Part shown: positions 1 to 12,496 of the stretch, in pieces
Position numbering within the stretch: the first letter of the stretch is position 1
Layout: each line of letters starts with the position of its first letter
NCBI GenBank assembly: GCA_014904845.1
Contig: MU119249.1
Location: 124,001 to 188,000, forward strand
DNA from: Acephala macrosclerotiorum
Taxonomy: Eukaryota > Ascomycota > Leotiomycetes > Helotiales > Mollisiaceae
Length of the DNA stretch: 64,000 nt
Reading direction: 5' to 3'
The notes under the pieces: model-generated
What the model saw: the letters and a program-made list of their open reading frames with translations, nothing else
Told to the model about the DNA's origin: nothing
The model's database searches: none
Made by a program: the position numbers and the translations under genes

Positions 1-129
1 CAAAGGCGCGAGCGCGTGTGGATTACTACAAATATGTACTCAATACAGAGACTCTCGTCAGCGCAACTGCAGAACCGTGTTCCCCTTCACTCATCATCTG
101 CATGATCTCAATCATGCGAACTATTTACG

Positions 130-2277
130 TCAGCTTTCTTCCTCTCCCAAATTCGTGAAATTCAAAAGACAGAGTGACTTACCGATATCAGCTTTCGCCC
201 TAATAAACAACGGGTCCTTAGCCAACAGTTCCTCCCCATTCTCCTCCTTCGCCTCCTCCCTCAAAATATTCCCAATACACATCGCCTCCAAAAACGCCCT
301 ATGATTAAACACCCACCAAACCTTTGCCTCACTCTCAAACAACATATACAACAAAAAGAACGCATTAATAGCATCATGTGCCGCCTCCAACGCTCCCCTC
401 ACATTGACTGGTACTTCCGCACTTCCGCTCGAGTGCAACAACATCACATTATGGAAATAATTACTAGTTAAAAATAATGTTTGTCGGACGATTCTCTTGT
501 TGGATTGTGCGAGCACGGCGATGGTTTCGGAGTCCCAGGAGCGGAAGATATCGGGGAATGAACGATATACAGCGCGGAAATCGGCGATGAGTTTTGATTT
601 TTGGCGGGGTGTGGAACAGATTGGTAGGTCGAGGGAGCGGGGGGAACAGATGGTTTCTTGCACGAGGTTTGCGAGGGTCCAGCAGCCGCGGATGTAAGCT
701 GTGTCTGTAGGGTTTGAGTGTGCGATGCTAGAGGAGTCGTCAATGAGGTCTTCGACGTTGACGTCTGTGTGTGTTGCGCTAGGTGGGAGAGAGAGGAGGA
801 CTGTGAGGAAGGTGTCCTGTAATAAGACTGCTTGCCAAAGTTTTCGACGGACTTGTTTGTCGAAGATACTGGCGTTTGGACAGACGATGTTGGGGTCTCG
901 GTGGAGGCCCATGGCGTAGGCTTGTCGGATTAAGATTCCGGCGAAGGCCCAGCCGTCGGAGGCGTGGTTGTCGTTTATGAGGAAGTAGGTGATGAGGACC
1001 ATGGCTTGAATGGAGCGGATGGAGGCCTTGTTGAGGTAGGAGCTCATACGGAGGGACTGGTGGGCTGCTGAGACATAGAATTCGGCGGTTTGTTGGCGTT
1101 CTTTTGGAGAGGTTGTTGTGACGAATTGGGTGCCCATTGCCAGCATGGCGAATATCATTGCTACGAGAGCTCCGTCCACTCGGTCTTTCTCTGGCTGTGG
1201 GAGGGACCAGAAGTGCTCATAGTCGGCATAGAAGGTTTGCCGATGTATCATGGGATAGACGGGATCTACGCACTCGAAGTACCGTTCCAGTAGAATGTCG
1301 GCTTGGAGCTTTTCCGGTAGGACAGAAATGGTCTCTGGTAATCCTCCTTGACAAGTCCAATAGTTTGCGAATGGGTGTTCTGAGCCTATTCCGAAGACGT
1401 TTGAAGCTGTAGGATGAGAGTATGGGACATTTGATAGCAGGCCAATAGAGGACGATGTTGAAGCCCTTGATACACTTCTCTCTTGTGGATCGGGGGCCTG
1501 CCTAGGTCCTTCGAAGCCATTGGATAATGAGGCCTTTTTCTTTGGTGGTTTGGTCATTCGCCTCGCATTGCTGACAGAACGGTTTGTCTCTCTGTACGGG
1601 ATGTGAGATACAGTAATTCTCAAATATAAAACTGGCTTACTCGATAACATTTGCCACGTGAGCATATTTACATTCTGTCTGACGCTTTATACCTAAAATT
1701 GAAATTAATATCAATTGCTTGATAATTGATGGACTTGAACATACAAGCGAGGCAATGAGGGCGCCCTCGGTCACACTGCCAGCATTCGTCAGTATCGTTG
1801 TAGATCAATGGTATGCGAGATGCAAACATCCCGGCTTAGCATAAGCAACAAAGAATATGACTTGTCCACCTGCAGCTGTGCACGAGATTGAGTGGGCATT
1901 GGTCAAAGACAATTCTAGAAACTGAAGCAACCTGGAATAATGATTTGACCTAGACAATTGCAATAGGCATGCCCATCAAGACGATTGACTTAGGAATCAG
2001 ACGGGAGCTATCGCTGAGCGCTTGCATGCTCCCAATACCCACCTTTGATCAAACTTGTTTAGAGTTGAGTTTCCAATAATAGGAAGAGGCTTACCTTGGT
2101 TTTCCTTTCCACGCATTCCTCGCAGCTTAGAGTGGGTTTGTTCCGTTTCTGCTTCTTCTTCAGGGGTTCGGAGCCATCGTCCTCGTGCTTGATTTGCTCG
2201 ATCGGGGGCGAAGCGATGAAGGTGTTCTCGGTTGTTGAAGGGGATATTGCCTGGAGTGCATATTGTCCCTGGTCCAT
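130..2277 (-). CDS. Fungal Zn2Cys6 transcription factor with fungal-specific regulatory domain
   Basis: Nuclear DNA-binding regulator; target genes unknown. I place four exons: 2095-2277, 1747-1777, 1641-1692 and 1591 downward, with GT-AG introns and matching phases. Joined, they give a complete zinc cluster spaced C-x2-C-x6-C-x6-C-x2-C-x6-C (CEEC, then CDRGRPHC, then LAC and a last C) at about residues 52-77, spread over three exons; the middle exon is only 31 nt. A basic PPKKK linker follows, then the fungal-specific middle homology region (for example ERYFECVDPVYPMIHRQTF). The first exon may instead continue from an acceptor at 1571. Reading stops at 130, but a perfect donor (gtaagt) at 182-177 suggests a further 3' exon whose acceptor I cannot fix, so the C-terminus is uncertain and may leave the window. 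Divergent from CTF18. The family is certain; the ends are less so. Confidence 0.85.
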
Positions 2278-2875
2278 CCTGACATCAATTGCATGTCGCT
2301 GCGTTCACGGGTCTGGGAATAAGGTGGCTCTTCCAGCGGGAATAGGAGGGGGGCCAAGGTATATGAAGCTTTGGGTTCCCCGCAGTTCGAGCATGTCATG
2401 CCGTGGAGATATCCGACGCTCGGAAGCTCTTGGCTTTTGGATACCCCTGTTTCTCGGTTAAAATAGCATCTTGAAGTGGCGCCGACGCGAAACGCGGTCG
2501 ACTTCACGCGTCAATGTTCGTAAAGGTGTGGAATAACATGAAAGTTGATGATTTCGACAATATCGCCAATTACGCACTTCACGCCCGAACATACAGTTTA
2601 GATGACTAGGAAAACTGTCGACACCGAATAACTTCTGTTCTAAGTGCAAGTCTGGACGGCTTCCAAGCTCCCAATCTCGCTCAGGAGGAAGCTGTCGTAG
2701 CAAGGGAAAGAGGTAAATCAGCGTCGAACCTCGTCAATTGGCGATACAGCCTCCAGTCCAAGCAGACTTTCATGAAGGTACTGTTGAACAATATCCGCGC
2801 ATCTGCTTGTGGTATTAATGTTTGGACGCAGGAGCAGGACAACCACATTCCACACCCCTCCCACCTAACCTCAAA
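2278..2875. promoter_or_regulatory. Divergent intergenic region between the regulator and CTF18
   Basis: 598 bases between two divergent start codons, so it must hold both promoters and 5' leaders. No convincing TATA box or other named element was seen. Short open frames here have no coding character. Confidence 0.5.
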
Positions 2876-5873
2876 ATGCCGTCCGCATCTTCGCCAGTCC
2901 ACTACCCTGCGAGCTCTTCTCCGCCTGCTGTAAAGCGCGTATATTCAGAGAAGTCTGCTGAAGCTCGGAAACCCAAAACAATTGGAGGGTTCTTGCAAGA
3001 TGACGACTCAGACGACGACTTCTCGCGAGCGGAGCCTGCTCCAAAACGAAGGATGCTGGAGAAGTCATCACTCCCTGAAGAAGAACCCGAATTGCCGAGA
3101 CGCTCAGAAACACTAGCAGATGGAGAAGAGCCTAGACAAGGACAGACATTAAGCAGTGTTCTGGCATCTCTAGCGCATGATGAACCTGCAGAGCCCAATG
3201 TCCCAGATGAAGTTCCTGTGTCGGCTGAGGAACCTGTGGAGCAGCCTATGGACGACTTCATCGACATCGACTCTACCGCACTACCGGCCTTTCTCACCAA
3301 AAGAATGGGCAAAACCTCGCAAATCATCACATCCTCTGGCAAATCAATCACTATTCAGCAACGACGGAAAACTGCAGCTGTGCCTTTCGAACAACTGGTT
3401 GCAGCAAGATCAACTATGAAGGCATGTCGTGCCAAGAAGAGCTACTATGGGATCGATATCCACGAATTGATTGCTGAAGCATCCAAGGAACAGAAGAAAG
3501 CGGCTGCATCGAAGGTATCAGCTCCAAATGAGGTTCTGCCGTCTGTAGAGAATCCCGGGACCAAGAAATCACGGAGGACTCTGATGTGGACCGAGAAATA
3601 CCGAGCCAGGCATTTCATGGAATTATGCGGAGATGACCGTACGCATCGTCAAGTCCTCAAGTGGTTAAAAGCGTGGGATCCTATTGTGTTTCCGAAAGCA
3701 GGGAAAGCAAAGCCCGCTGTTTCTAAGAATCCTGGAGCCGAGACGGAGGATGAGAAACCGCACCGAAAGATTTTGCTTCTAACTGGACCCCCTGGCCTTG
3801 GCAAGACAACTTTAGCACACGTATGTGCTAGACAAGCTGGATATGAAGTTATGGAGATCAACGCTAGTGATGAGAGAAGCAGTAATGTGGTGAAGGGAAG
3901 GATAAGGACTAGTGTTGGAACGGAAAGTGTCAAAACAGGCTCGACAACAACGACGAAGTCCGGTCAGATCAAAAAGGTTGCCCAGCCTCTCTGTGTGGTA
4001 GTAGATGAGGTCGACGGCGTTGTCAGCGGATCAGGCGGGTCAGGGGAAGGAGGATTCATCAAGGCTTTAATCGACTTGATCCTTCTCGACCAGAAGAACT
4101 CGGGCGATACGTCCGCCGGCACCGGACAAGCGAGGAAGAAAAAGAAGGACGATTTCAAGCTACTACGACCATTGATACTCATCTGCAATGATGTTTATCA
4201 CCCCTCGTTGAGACCTCTACGTCAATCAAGCTTCGCCGAGATCATTCACGTTCGAAAGCCTCCCTTGGACGCCGTCGTCACTCGTATGAAATCGGTGTTC
4301 GAAAAAGAAGGCGTCTCTTGTGACAGTGACGCAGTCCGGAGACTGTGTGAAGCTACCTGGGGAGTCAATGCATCGGAATCTCGTAAGGGGCGCGAGACTA
4401 CTGGGGAAGGCGATCTCAGAGGCATCATGGTAGTTGGGGAGTGGGCAGCGGGGAAGTTGAAAGCATCCACCAAGGATGGGAAAGCACGATTGACGAGGAA
4501 GTGGGTTGAAGATAACATGATGAGTGATCTCTCACATGGTGGAGGTGGTGCAAGAGGAGTTGGACGAGGAGGTCCTAAAGAAGTTGTCAACCGAGTCTTC
4601 CTCGAAGGTGCAGGCTTCCCAAAGATTGCCTCCGTCAATCCACTCCTTGGCATCTCCAACGAACAACCAAAGACCCAACTTGGAGTTGCTGAGCTAGCTA
4701 AGAGAGCTGGCATGGACAGGTTGCGAGAAATGATTGATACCAGCGGAGACATTGATCGCATTGTGACAGACATCTTCTCCGAGTATCCCAATCAGCCATT
4801 CAACGATGATTCGATCCTGTCGAAGCCGGATGCAGCGTACGAATGGCTGCACTTCCACGACACTTGCTCTTCTCGAGTATTCACAAACCAGGATTTCGAA
4901 CTGGCTCCCTACCTCAGCCAGCCCGTCCTTGCGTGTCATAATCTTTTTGCATCACCAGCTCGCCATCACTTTTCTGGTAATGACACGACGAAGAAATGGG
5001 GAGAAGAGGAGAAAGAAGAAGACCCATTGCCTTTCACAGGACCTCGAGCCGATTATGAAGCTCATGAAGCCGAGAAAGCGAATCGTGCTGCCATTGTCGA
5101 ACTTCAAGCCAGTCTCAATGCAACGTTGTTGCGAAGTTTTAGGAGTCCCAAAGACATTGCTACTGACTTGTTGCCGTACCTTGTCCGTATGCTAACACCT
5201 GACATTAAACCGATCGTAGTAGGAGGAAGTGGCGACCAAAAAGGCATCGCCAGTGTCAGAAAGGAATCAGAGAAGGCGATGGTCAGGAGATCAATTAATG
5301 TCATGAGCGCTGTGGGAGTCATATTTGAGCGAGGCAAGCTGGAGGGAGATTTTGGAAACCGAGCGATCCAATGGGTGTACAGAATGGAACCGTAAGTTTT
5401 CCACTCCATGTTTTTTAAGCGCCAGCTAAGGTTCTAGACCATTGGATACTCTAGTGTTATTCGAGACGAGTGGTCCCTCCTCTGGAGTCGTGCAAGCACC
5501 AGTCCGGTACGCCGTCCGCCAAGTCCTTGATCAAGAGTATCAAAAGAACATCATCGTCCGGGAAAATGCTGCTAGACAAGCTCGGTACAAAGCTGGCAAT
5601 CCAAACGACGATACCGAAGCTGTCTTACAAGATAAAGAGAACCCAGTATGTCATATTCAAGATGAGCTTACGAAAGTCAAGAAGGACTTCTTTGGAAGAG
5701 TTGTTCGAGAAGCAAGGCCGTTGCAAGAGATTGATGGTAATACTACAGCGGACGCCAAACAAGGGAAGAAAGGGCGAACGGAGGAGTCGAAGGTCTGGGT
5801 AAGCTACCATGAAGGCTTTTCGAATGCTGTTAGGAAACCGATTACGATTGAGGAATTATTGAGGGATTTGTAG
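2876..5873 (+). CDS. CTF18: Chromosome transmission fidelity protein 18 (alternative clamp loader subunit)
   Basis: Large AAA+ subunit of the Ctf18-Dcc1-Ctf8 RFC-like complex, which loads PCNA and supports sister-chromatid cohesion in the nucleus. Exons 2876-5391 and 5438-5873, joined across a 46-nt intron (gtaagt...ctag), encode 983 residues, a normal length for fungal Ctf18. I chose the ATG at 2876 (context CAAAATGCC); the frame is open a little upstream but without an ATG. The N-terminus is acidic and disordered. The Walker A motif GPPGLGKTT lies near residue 304, followed by INASDERS; Walker B is VVVDEVDG near residue 373. A basic KKKKK stretch sits near residue 420. The C-terminal end carries the conserved PVRYAVRQVLDQE segment and is supplied only by exon 2. 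No frameshift or stop was found. Confidence is high from the motif order and length. Confidence 0.95.
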
Positions 5874-6475
5874 AGGTAATGAAGATCATGAAGTTCTGAG
5901 CAAACTTGTTCTGCCCATAACTCCTGCTTATTCCGGTATGAGTTTCAACCCCTGGCCACTTTCATTCATTCCCGATGCTTTTGCTTACTAGCATGTCGAT
6001 TGCTTTCATTCTCATACTGTTTACCCGCTTTCATGTCATGTAGTAGGGATGAAAGTACGAAGAAGCTGTATCGTAAGATATTAATTTGTTTTGGATAGAA
6101 ATATTTCTAACAAGCTCAGTAGTCTTGAAACCCTGCAATCACAGTCAAAGAAGTCCGGGGGCTGTGAAAGCATAGAAATCATCAATTGCTAAACGCAGAC
6201 CTTTTCATGATAACCTTTGAAGGAGTTGGTGGCGAGCTTGAATTGCAAAGTCAGGTCAAGCAACGTCGACCCATATTGCTCCATGCTCAATCAGCCCAAA
6301 ATCGAAAAAAGAACCACCCATTCTGTGCAAGTCACCACCGATAAACAACCCCGCGTTCGGCCGTCCTTTCGTATGTGCGTCCCTCCGTAAATGTGCGTCC
6401 ATCGAAAAGTCACGCTCTCAACAAGCAAAACTCATCTCAATACAGACTTCCAATGTCTATCCCATCCCAACCAAT
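5874..6475. other. Intergenic region, CTF18 3' side
   Basis: About 600 bases between the convergent ends of CTF18 and the small zinc-binding protein gene. It should contain both 3' untranslated regions. Nothing else was recognised. Confidence 0.6.
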
Positions 6476-7218
6476 TCACAAATCAACCAACGTCTCAGCA
6501 TCACTACCACTTCCCGCCTCAATCTCCTTCTTACCCACATTCCCCTCCTTCCTAGCAAGGAACCATCTCATCTCCTCCTCCCCCTCATACTTCCTCAACT
6601 CGTCCCAGAGATGCATATCTCGCTTGCACCTAACACACGGAACCGCAGCAAAGAATCGTTGTTTAACCAACGTATAAGTCTTACCATCAACTGTCTTGAC
6701 CGTACCGATATACTCCTTCTCTGAAACTGGCTTCTTGATCTCGCCGTTCCAGACTACGGGGACGCTTATGGTGGCTTTGCCGGCGAGGGTGTATTGAAGG
6801 TTGGGTGGATTCTTGGTGGTGGATTTGGCGGTGATCTTGGAGGATTTGGCGACGGGGACGGTTTGCTCGAAGCGGAGGACGTCGTGGAAGGTTTTTGTTT
6901 GGCGGCGGACTTGGCGGTAGACGGAGACGGAGTTCTTGCAGTGCTTTGTTGGGCACTTGTAGACGCCCTCCTATTTATGGTTAGCAAACTTCTCTTTCAT
7001 TTCTCAGGAGATCATGTTTTGTGATTTGGCTGGGAAGTAAGGTATGTGGCTGGCCGAGGCTTGGGATCGAATGTCGGGTGAGAGTTATCACGTACTAAAC
7101 CCTCATTGTAAAATCCTTGCTCCTCGAGATGCATGTGAGCATCATAGTCAAACTTCTCGTGCTTAGGTTTCTTCAAGTGAAGGAAAACCAACACCTTGTC
7201 GACGATCATCGGGGTCAT
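6476..7218 (-). CDS. Small conserved-looking protein with two paired-cysteine motifs, function unknown
   Basis: Two exons, 7096-7218 and 6476-6970, flank an intron (gtacgt donor, gctaac branch point, atag acceptor) and give 205 residues. Exon 2 has no internal ATG near its start, so it is easily missed. The N-terminus reads MTPMIVDKVLVFLHLKK. Exon 2 opens with VYKCPTKHCKNS (C-x4-C) and has VPCVRCKRDMH (C-x2-C) further on, so a four-cysteine zinc site is plausible. The segment between is basic and rich in T, K and V; the C-terminus is acidic (EGEEEM, GSGSDAETLVDL). I do not recognise the family and assign no function. Clean splice sites with matching phase and coding character in both exons support a real gene. 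Confidence 0.7.
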
Positions 7219-9958
7219 CTTGTTTGTTTTTTCCTATGGCCTTCTTTACCAGTTTCTTTGACAGTCGATAATCTCAGATTGCTCTGCTTTATCTCTGTTA
7301 GTAAGTCCTCATAACTTCTGGAACACTCAAAACTTACAAATTTCGTCGCCGGTATAAGTTGGTGACTAGGTGAGATGAAGTGAGTCGAGAAATTGCCGGA
7401 AGATCGAAGGCGGGGTTTTGTTGTTTGCTCGCAAGGCTGAGGCTGAGCTCATGCAGGTGATTGAATCCGGATTGTTACCACGTGAAAGGCGTTAAACAAT
7501 GAAGCTGAGAGGATAAAGTTGACGAGGCAGAATCTGCCGACGCCCGAGAGAGGTGACACGGTTTTAGAAAGAGTCCAATTGGAAACACGTGGGGCGTTAA
7601 AGAGATAGCAGAGGGCACCAGGACAGGCACACTTGTTGATTGAGGCTTGGTAGGCTGTCTGGTCTCAATTCGCCTATCGCCTTGGTGTCACCAATGGTGA
7701 AATCTAGTTTCGTTGTGACGTAGAACGTTTGGCCTATTATATTGCTTTTGTTCGTGGACTCGGTATTGATTTCAGTATCAGTGGCAGAACGAATACAGAA
7801 AATTTTCATCGGGCCTGGAGACACTCCTAAGAACTTATATCATCGAATTTCAATATATGCCGAAGCATCGACCTATCTCTTGAACTTATAAGAAATGTGC
7901 TCTTGTTTTTTTATTTTATTTTATTTTTTTTTATTTTTTTTTATTTTATTTTTTTTCTTTCTTTCGCAAAAGCCTTTGATATTTCCGTTCCCTCGAGCGA
8001 CTTTCGCAACCGGCCCCCACCTGATCTTCTTCCCCTCATTAAAGCTCCTTATTTAGCTATAGAACCGCAATCCCCATTGCAACTCATGCAGGGCACATAT
8101 CCCAGAAGCTTCTCGCCTAAAAGTGTGTATATTCTGCTTGGAAGATGGGTCGGGAAAACATTGTCGGTAGACCCTGATCCCGTCTTTGCGTTTCGCACAG
8201 GAATATTTGCCAAAGAATTCTTCTTTGCGAACTTCGTGGTCGGTACTCGCTACCGGAATGAATTTCTTCTCATCCGTAATGCCCGACTGAGATCGGACAC
8301 GAAAAAGTTTTCGAAGTCTCCCAATAACATCTACTTGCTCGAAGCCGAAGAGATAGCTTTCTCTTCGGAGGTTGATAGAGGTGATATAGGTGTACGACAA
8401 GAAGCCGCGAGTTGTTCGTTTCGATTCTTTCTGAAAGGCTGAGATTGACAACGATTTGCCTCCCGAGGTACCGAAAATGATATCTATGAAAGACGAAATT
8501 ACATGACGTGGAGTAGTTGCAGAGCACAAGAATAGTGATGTATAGGACGTAGATACATTCTGGACCTTTTGTTGTTGTCATCGCCATTGACGACAAAGGA
8601 GGCGGACACGGGAGCTAACTCAGACTAGAACCTCATGACAAGAGACCCTAGTCATAGGGCTGATGACGGTGAGAGGTATGTCATCGAGTTTCTCCTCTCC
8701 AATATTCCCAGACGCAATCTCGATGTGAAGTGAAAGCGTTGCCTAGTTGTCAATCCCGATTTTCTGCCTACGCTGCTGATTAGTTGAGGAATGCTCCTTC
8801 CTTAATCTTAGACTTCCCAGGTTTGATAATTGAAGCGAGGATCATACTCTCCATAGCCGGAATAATCTATAGAAATCAGATATGACTTGTAAGTTAACTC
8901 AACGTTGAGATAAAATGTCCCTTCAAACGTCAGGAGGTTGTAGCCTTTCTCAAGTCATCTTTTCCCACTAGGGCCAAATCTGTGAAGCGAACTATTTTAT
9001 CCCCATCTTGCTCTCTGTAGACAAAGAGTGTAGACTCGTTAACCACGGCTAGGCTCTCCGTGACGTCATTTCCAAATTAATGACGGCTGAGTTTCATCCA
9101 GAGGCTTACCTAGCGAGAGGAACAGTCGGGTTTGTCTGTAGGCACGCTGCTGCAGCGATTGGACCTGCTCTACGTCGACCCTCGAATATCTGGGATGCCA
9201 GTCGGGATACCAGCTTCTTCAGCTCACATAAAAGCTTCCTCTTCATTTACTCTTGGAATGATCTTTCGTTAAAGGTTCGTTCTAGCCTTCATAACGTCTA
9301 GAGATCTTCTGGGAATTTCCGTATGCCATGTCGAAGTCGAGGTGTGGGATATCCTTGGTCAACAGAGGATGGCAAAAACGTTGATACCTTGAGCAATCAA
9401 AAGCCCACAGACCTGCTAACGGTGGAAGGTTGTCAAATGATACGTTGCTTTTCGCATACCAGCCTTGTATCATTGCTGGTCTTAAAGAGATTTGCCTCCC
9501 TCAACCTGACCACATTTGCTGCATCTAGGCGAGTGCTAGCTGGAGATGATAAGTTCATCTCGTGGTATTCTAAAAGGCGACATACTGATGTACCAAAAAG
9601 TGGAGGGCTTTCATCAGAACTTGAACTGAAGAACTCGAGAGCTGGAAAATCAAATATTTTATGACCTTGAAGTGCCACTAGACACCGTTGTGTGTCAATG
9701 TTCAAGTCTCAATGTCCCTGTAATATCGGGACAATCGTGTAGTGCTCGGTTCTGTATCGCTTTCTTCGAACACCGTGAACTCATGGAAACAACAACATCG
9801 TGGTTGACACTAAACACCTCGAATAAAATAAATAACACAAAAAGAAACGTATAGGTTCCGTTCTGAAGTCCGGTTTGAAATCCCAGCCCGTCCAGAGAGA
9901 AAGGGCCAATTAGGAGTTGAACAAAAGTGGGAGTCGCAACCCATGATTCCATTTCCTA
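7219..9958. other. Long intergenic region with no recognisable gene
   Basis: About 2.7 kb. It contains overlapping open frames on both strands around 7.9-8.5 kb and 9.3-9.9 kb, but none has recognisable motifs, and the opposing frames look like shadows of each other. The stretch just upstream of 7219 should hold the promoter of the zinc-binding protein gene. Apart from the T-rich tract nothing could be supported. Confidence 0.5.
7905..7965. repeat. T-rich low-complexity tract
   Basis: About 60 bases made almost only of T runs broken by single A residues (TTTTTATTTTATTT type), passing into CTTT repeats. Simple sequence, prone to length errors; no function inferred. Confidence 0.85.
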
Positions 9959-10570
9959 TCACTCCACAAGCTCCATTTGCTCCCGGAAGAAGGCAGCTTC
10001 TTTATTCATGTCGTCTGCCGAGCGTGGTTTTCTATCCGCATCCTCGATCCTGGGGAACTTCCCAATGGGCGTAGGCCGCTTCAGATCCCACAATCCGCCT
10101 CCAACGTTTCCTTCTTCGCCCTGTAGTCGATCATATATTCCATCACCTTCTCCACTGGAATCTTTGGTCCTCGGGATGATGTGACAGTGCACGTGAGCGA
10201 CTGTTTGGCCTGCTTCGGGGCCATCCTGGAGTGCTACGTTGAAAGAACCATCCTCAATTTTGCCAGTTGTATCGCCAGTCTTGAAGTAATTCTTAGCCAG
10301 CATTCTCTGGACCCTTTGAACTGTCGTAAATAGATCAGAAGTCTCCTCGGCCGTCAGGTCGGTCAGGCGTCGAACTGCCCGGTATGGAATCACGAGGACA
10401 TGGCCGGGGAGTATTGGCTTGATATTGACCAGGGCGTAACATAAAGGGGTATTATAGAAGACCTATAGATATTTAGCCGATGTGCGGCATACAAAGAGAG
10501 TATTGAATGGTACCTGATCAGTGACCTCGTACGGCCCAAAGTGGATGAGGTTTGACGGCTTTGTAGTCAT
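9959..10570 (-). CDS. HNT2: HIT-family hydrolase, Fhit/Hnt2 type (bis(5'-adenosyl)-triphosphatase)
   Basis: Predicted to split diadenosine triphosphate (Ap3A) and related dinucleotides into AMP plus ADP. Exons 10514-10570 (19 codons) and 9959-10462 give 186 residues; the intron runs from gtacca to ctatag with exact phase. The order matches Fhit: HFGPYEVTDQVFY at the start, then ALVNIKPILPGHVLVIP, then QDGPEAGQ, then the histidine triad VAHVHCHIIPR with H-x-H-x-H. A Fhit-like insertion precedes the QDG segment, and the C-terminal tail holds the usual conserved tail ending near REQMELVE. The intron removes an upstream in-frame break, and without exon 1 the N-terminal strand would be missing. 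No catalytic residue is lost. Confidence is high for the family; the exact substrate in this species is inferred. Confidence 0.93.
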
Positions 10571-11198
10571 CGTGTGGAGGACGGGTCGACCAAGGAGCGA
10601 AGCTCTCGGAATCATAGCCCAAATAGCACAACAACCGAACTCGTCTCCCTATAGTACCGCAATCAAATGGTCCGAACCTTAAAGTTATTCCGATGTTTGA
10701 AGCTGATGATGTTTGCATTGGTGATGACGAGGTTAGGCTTGAGGCCTCGAATATGAGGCGACAAATTTAATCTCTCCGAAACCCGCTAGCCCCGTTTTCA
10801 TCCTTCACTTTGCTCCTCATCTACTTGAGAAACAACTCTGCCCATAAAGGGTCAAACTCTGCTCACGCTTCACTTCTTACGTTGTTTCGAAACATGAGGC
10901 CACCAAGCAATATGTTTACCCGCGACCGCGGACCCCTCGGTGCAGGGACGATACCGACTGGAAGAAATTGTATCTGAAATTAAACGTCGGACGAAATTGT
11001 TCCTTCTCCAGACTCCACGACGCTCTGATACGGGTCCTATATAAGTTCTGGGCGAGTGCCAGACATTATGTCTTTTCTGTCATCTTTCTGTCTCTGCACC
11101 CAGTCACTCTTTTCAGGTTGAATCCAAATTCACAGCGCTAGTTCGCTATTCTTCTATTTGCACCTGCGTGGCCAGCTGCCCTTTACATTCTTTCAACC
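10571..11198. other. Divergent intergenic region between HNT2 and the GH131 gene
   Basis: 628 bases holding both promoters. The only named element seen is the TATA box listed separately. The last 100 bases before 11199 are pyrimidine-rich (CTTTCTGTCTCTG, TCTTTTCAG), typical of strong fungal core promoters. Confidence 0.5.
11038..11045 (+). promoter_or_regulatory. TATA box of the GH131 gene
   Basis: TATATAAG, 154 bases upstream of the ATG at 11199, followed by a CT-rich leader. Placement fits a fungal core promoter. Confidence 0.6.
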
Positions 11199-12496
11199 AT
11201 GTTGCGATCACTCTTCCTTCTTAACTCCATCGGCCTTGCCCTTGGTGGCACCATTTTGTGGGATGGACGCTTCAATGATATGACCTCAAGCATTGACCTT
11301 GACAACTGGTCTTGGAGTGACCAGACTGGACCTTACCAGTATTATATTGTAAGTCGCTCTCACATACCCTCGAATAAAGTACTGATTCAGTTAGCATGGC
11401 ACCGAGAATGTAACTTCCTACGTCAACCTCGACTCGAGCTACAAAAACCCAGCCGATACTGGCAGTACACAGGGTGTCAAAATTACGCTGGACAGCACGG
11501 CCTATTGGAATGGCCAGACGATGAGACGCACCGAGCTCATTCCTCAAACTTCTGCAGCAATCAATAGCGGAACTGTATACTATCATTTCAGTATGCAGCG
11601 AACAGACACCAACGCCCCGAGCGAATTCCGTGAGCATCAGATTTGCTTCTTTGAGAGCCATTTCACTGAAATGAAGGCTGGATGGATCAGTGGAGAATCA
11701 GGGACGAGCGATGCTCTCCTTCGATGGGATGTCAGCTCAGCAACTCAGTAAGCTTGTCACCTTTCATATCCCCCTTATGATGTTTGAGCGACAGCGAGGA
11801 ATGAAGGGAAGGCGAGAAGGGGAAGGCGCAAGGAACAGATATGTCGAAATCCTTCTTTGAGTTAACAAGAAGTGGCGGGATGTCAGCGGATTTTTGCGGA
11901 ACTTTGGCGGGTTTTGTGGAGTTCGGCCGAGGTGGCTACAAGTAAGAGTGTTAGAAGCTGAAATATTACAGGTGGAATACAACATGGGAAGCCGGTGTTT
12001 GGCACAACATTGCATATGCTATCGATTTCGATGCGGGATCAGTCGCTTTCTACCACTCAACCGGTGCTAATGACCTTGTCCTCACTGTTCCAGCAGTGAC
12101 AGTCTCTGCGTCATCCAATGGTGCAGACTGGCATTTGGGTGTTCTTGAGTTACCCCGAGATGGATACACCGATGTAAGTGGTCAATTGACAGAATATGGC
12201 ACGGCGGTTGGCAATTCACGGATATTAGCCCTCAGATTTTATTGTGCATTTACTGACATGCAACACTACAGGCCACAGAGGACATCTACTTCAGCGGCGT
12301 TTATATCGAGAGTGGTGATTTGACCACTAGCGTTGCAGGACCTGGGGGAGCTTCAGCTTCCTCAGGATCCGCTTCGTCAGCTTCCGTTACATCGACCTCA
12401 ACACTGAGCACTTTCTCCACTGTCGTAGTCCCAGCTACGAGCACCAGCACCACAGCATCAGAGCCAGAGGACGACGGCGACGATGACTGCTACTAG
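11199..12496 (+). CDS. Secreted GH131 beta-glucanase
   Basis: Extracellular glycoside hydrolase. Characterised GH131 enzymes act on beta-1,3/1,6- and beta-1,4-glucans and take part in plant or fungal wall breakdown. Four exons (11199-11348, 11395-11747, 11972-12173, 12272-12496) join in phase to give 309 residues. Residues 1-17 are a signal peptide (MLRSLFLLNSIGLALGG). The GH131 N-terminal signature follows: GTILWDGRFND, WSWSDQTGPYQYYI, then after intron 1 HGTENVTSYVNL, and YWNGQTMRRTELIPQT. The catalytic domain ends near residue 250 (IYFSGVYIESGD). A Ser/Thr/Ala-rich, probably O-glycosylated linker leads to an acidic end (EPEDDGDDDCY); no cellulose-binding module follows. Intron 2, at 224 nt, is unusually long for this window. 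A TATA box lies upstream. Family assignment is from remembered conserved blocks and is firm. Confidence 0.9.

Noticed and set aside
8053..8529. Open frame of 158 codons on the minus strand, with a 181-codon frame on the plus strand over it
   Set aside because: Neither has motifs, good start context or intron signals; the two frames mirror each other and the plus one begins in a T-rich low-complexity tract.
9282..9952. Several 60-110 codon frames on both strands
   Set aside because: Mutually overlapping, no motifs, and located in a gene-poor interval with no splice pattern.
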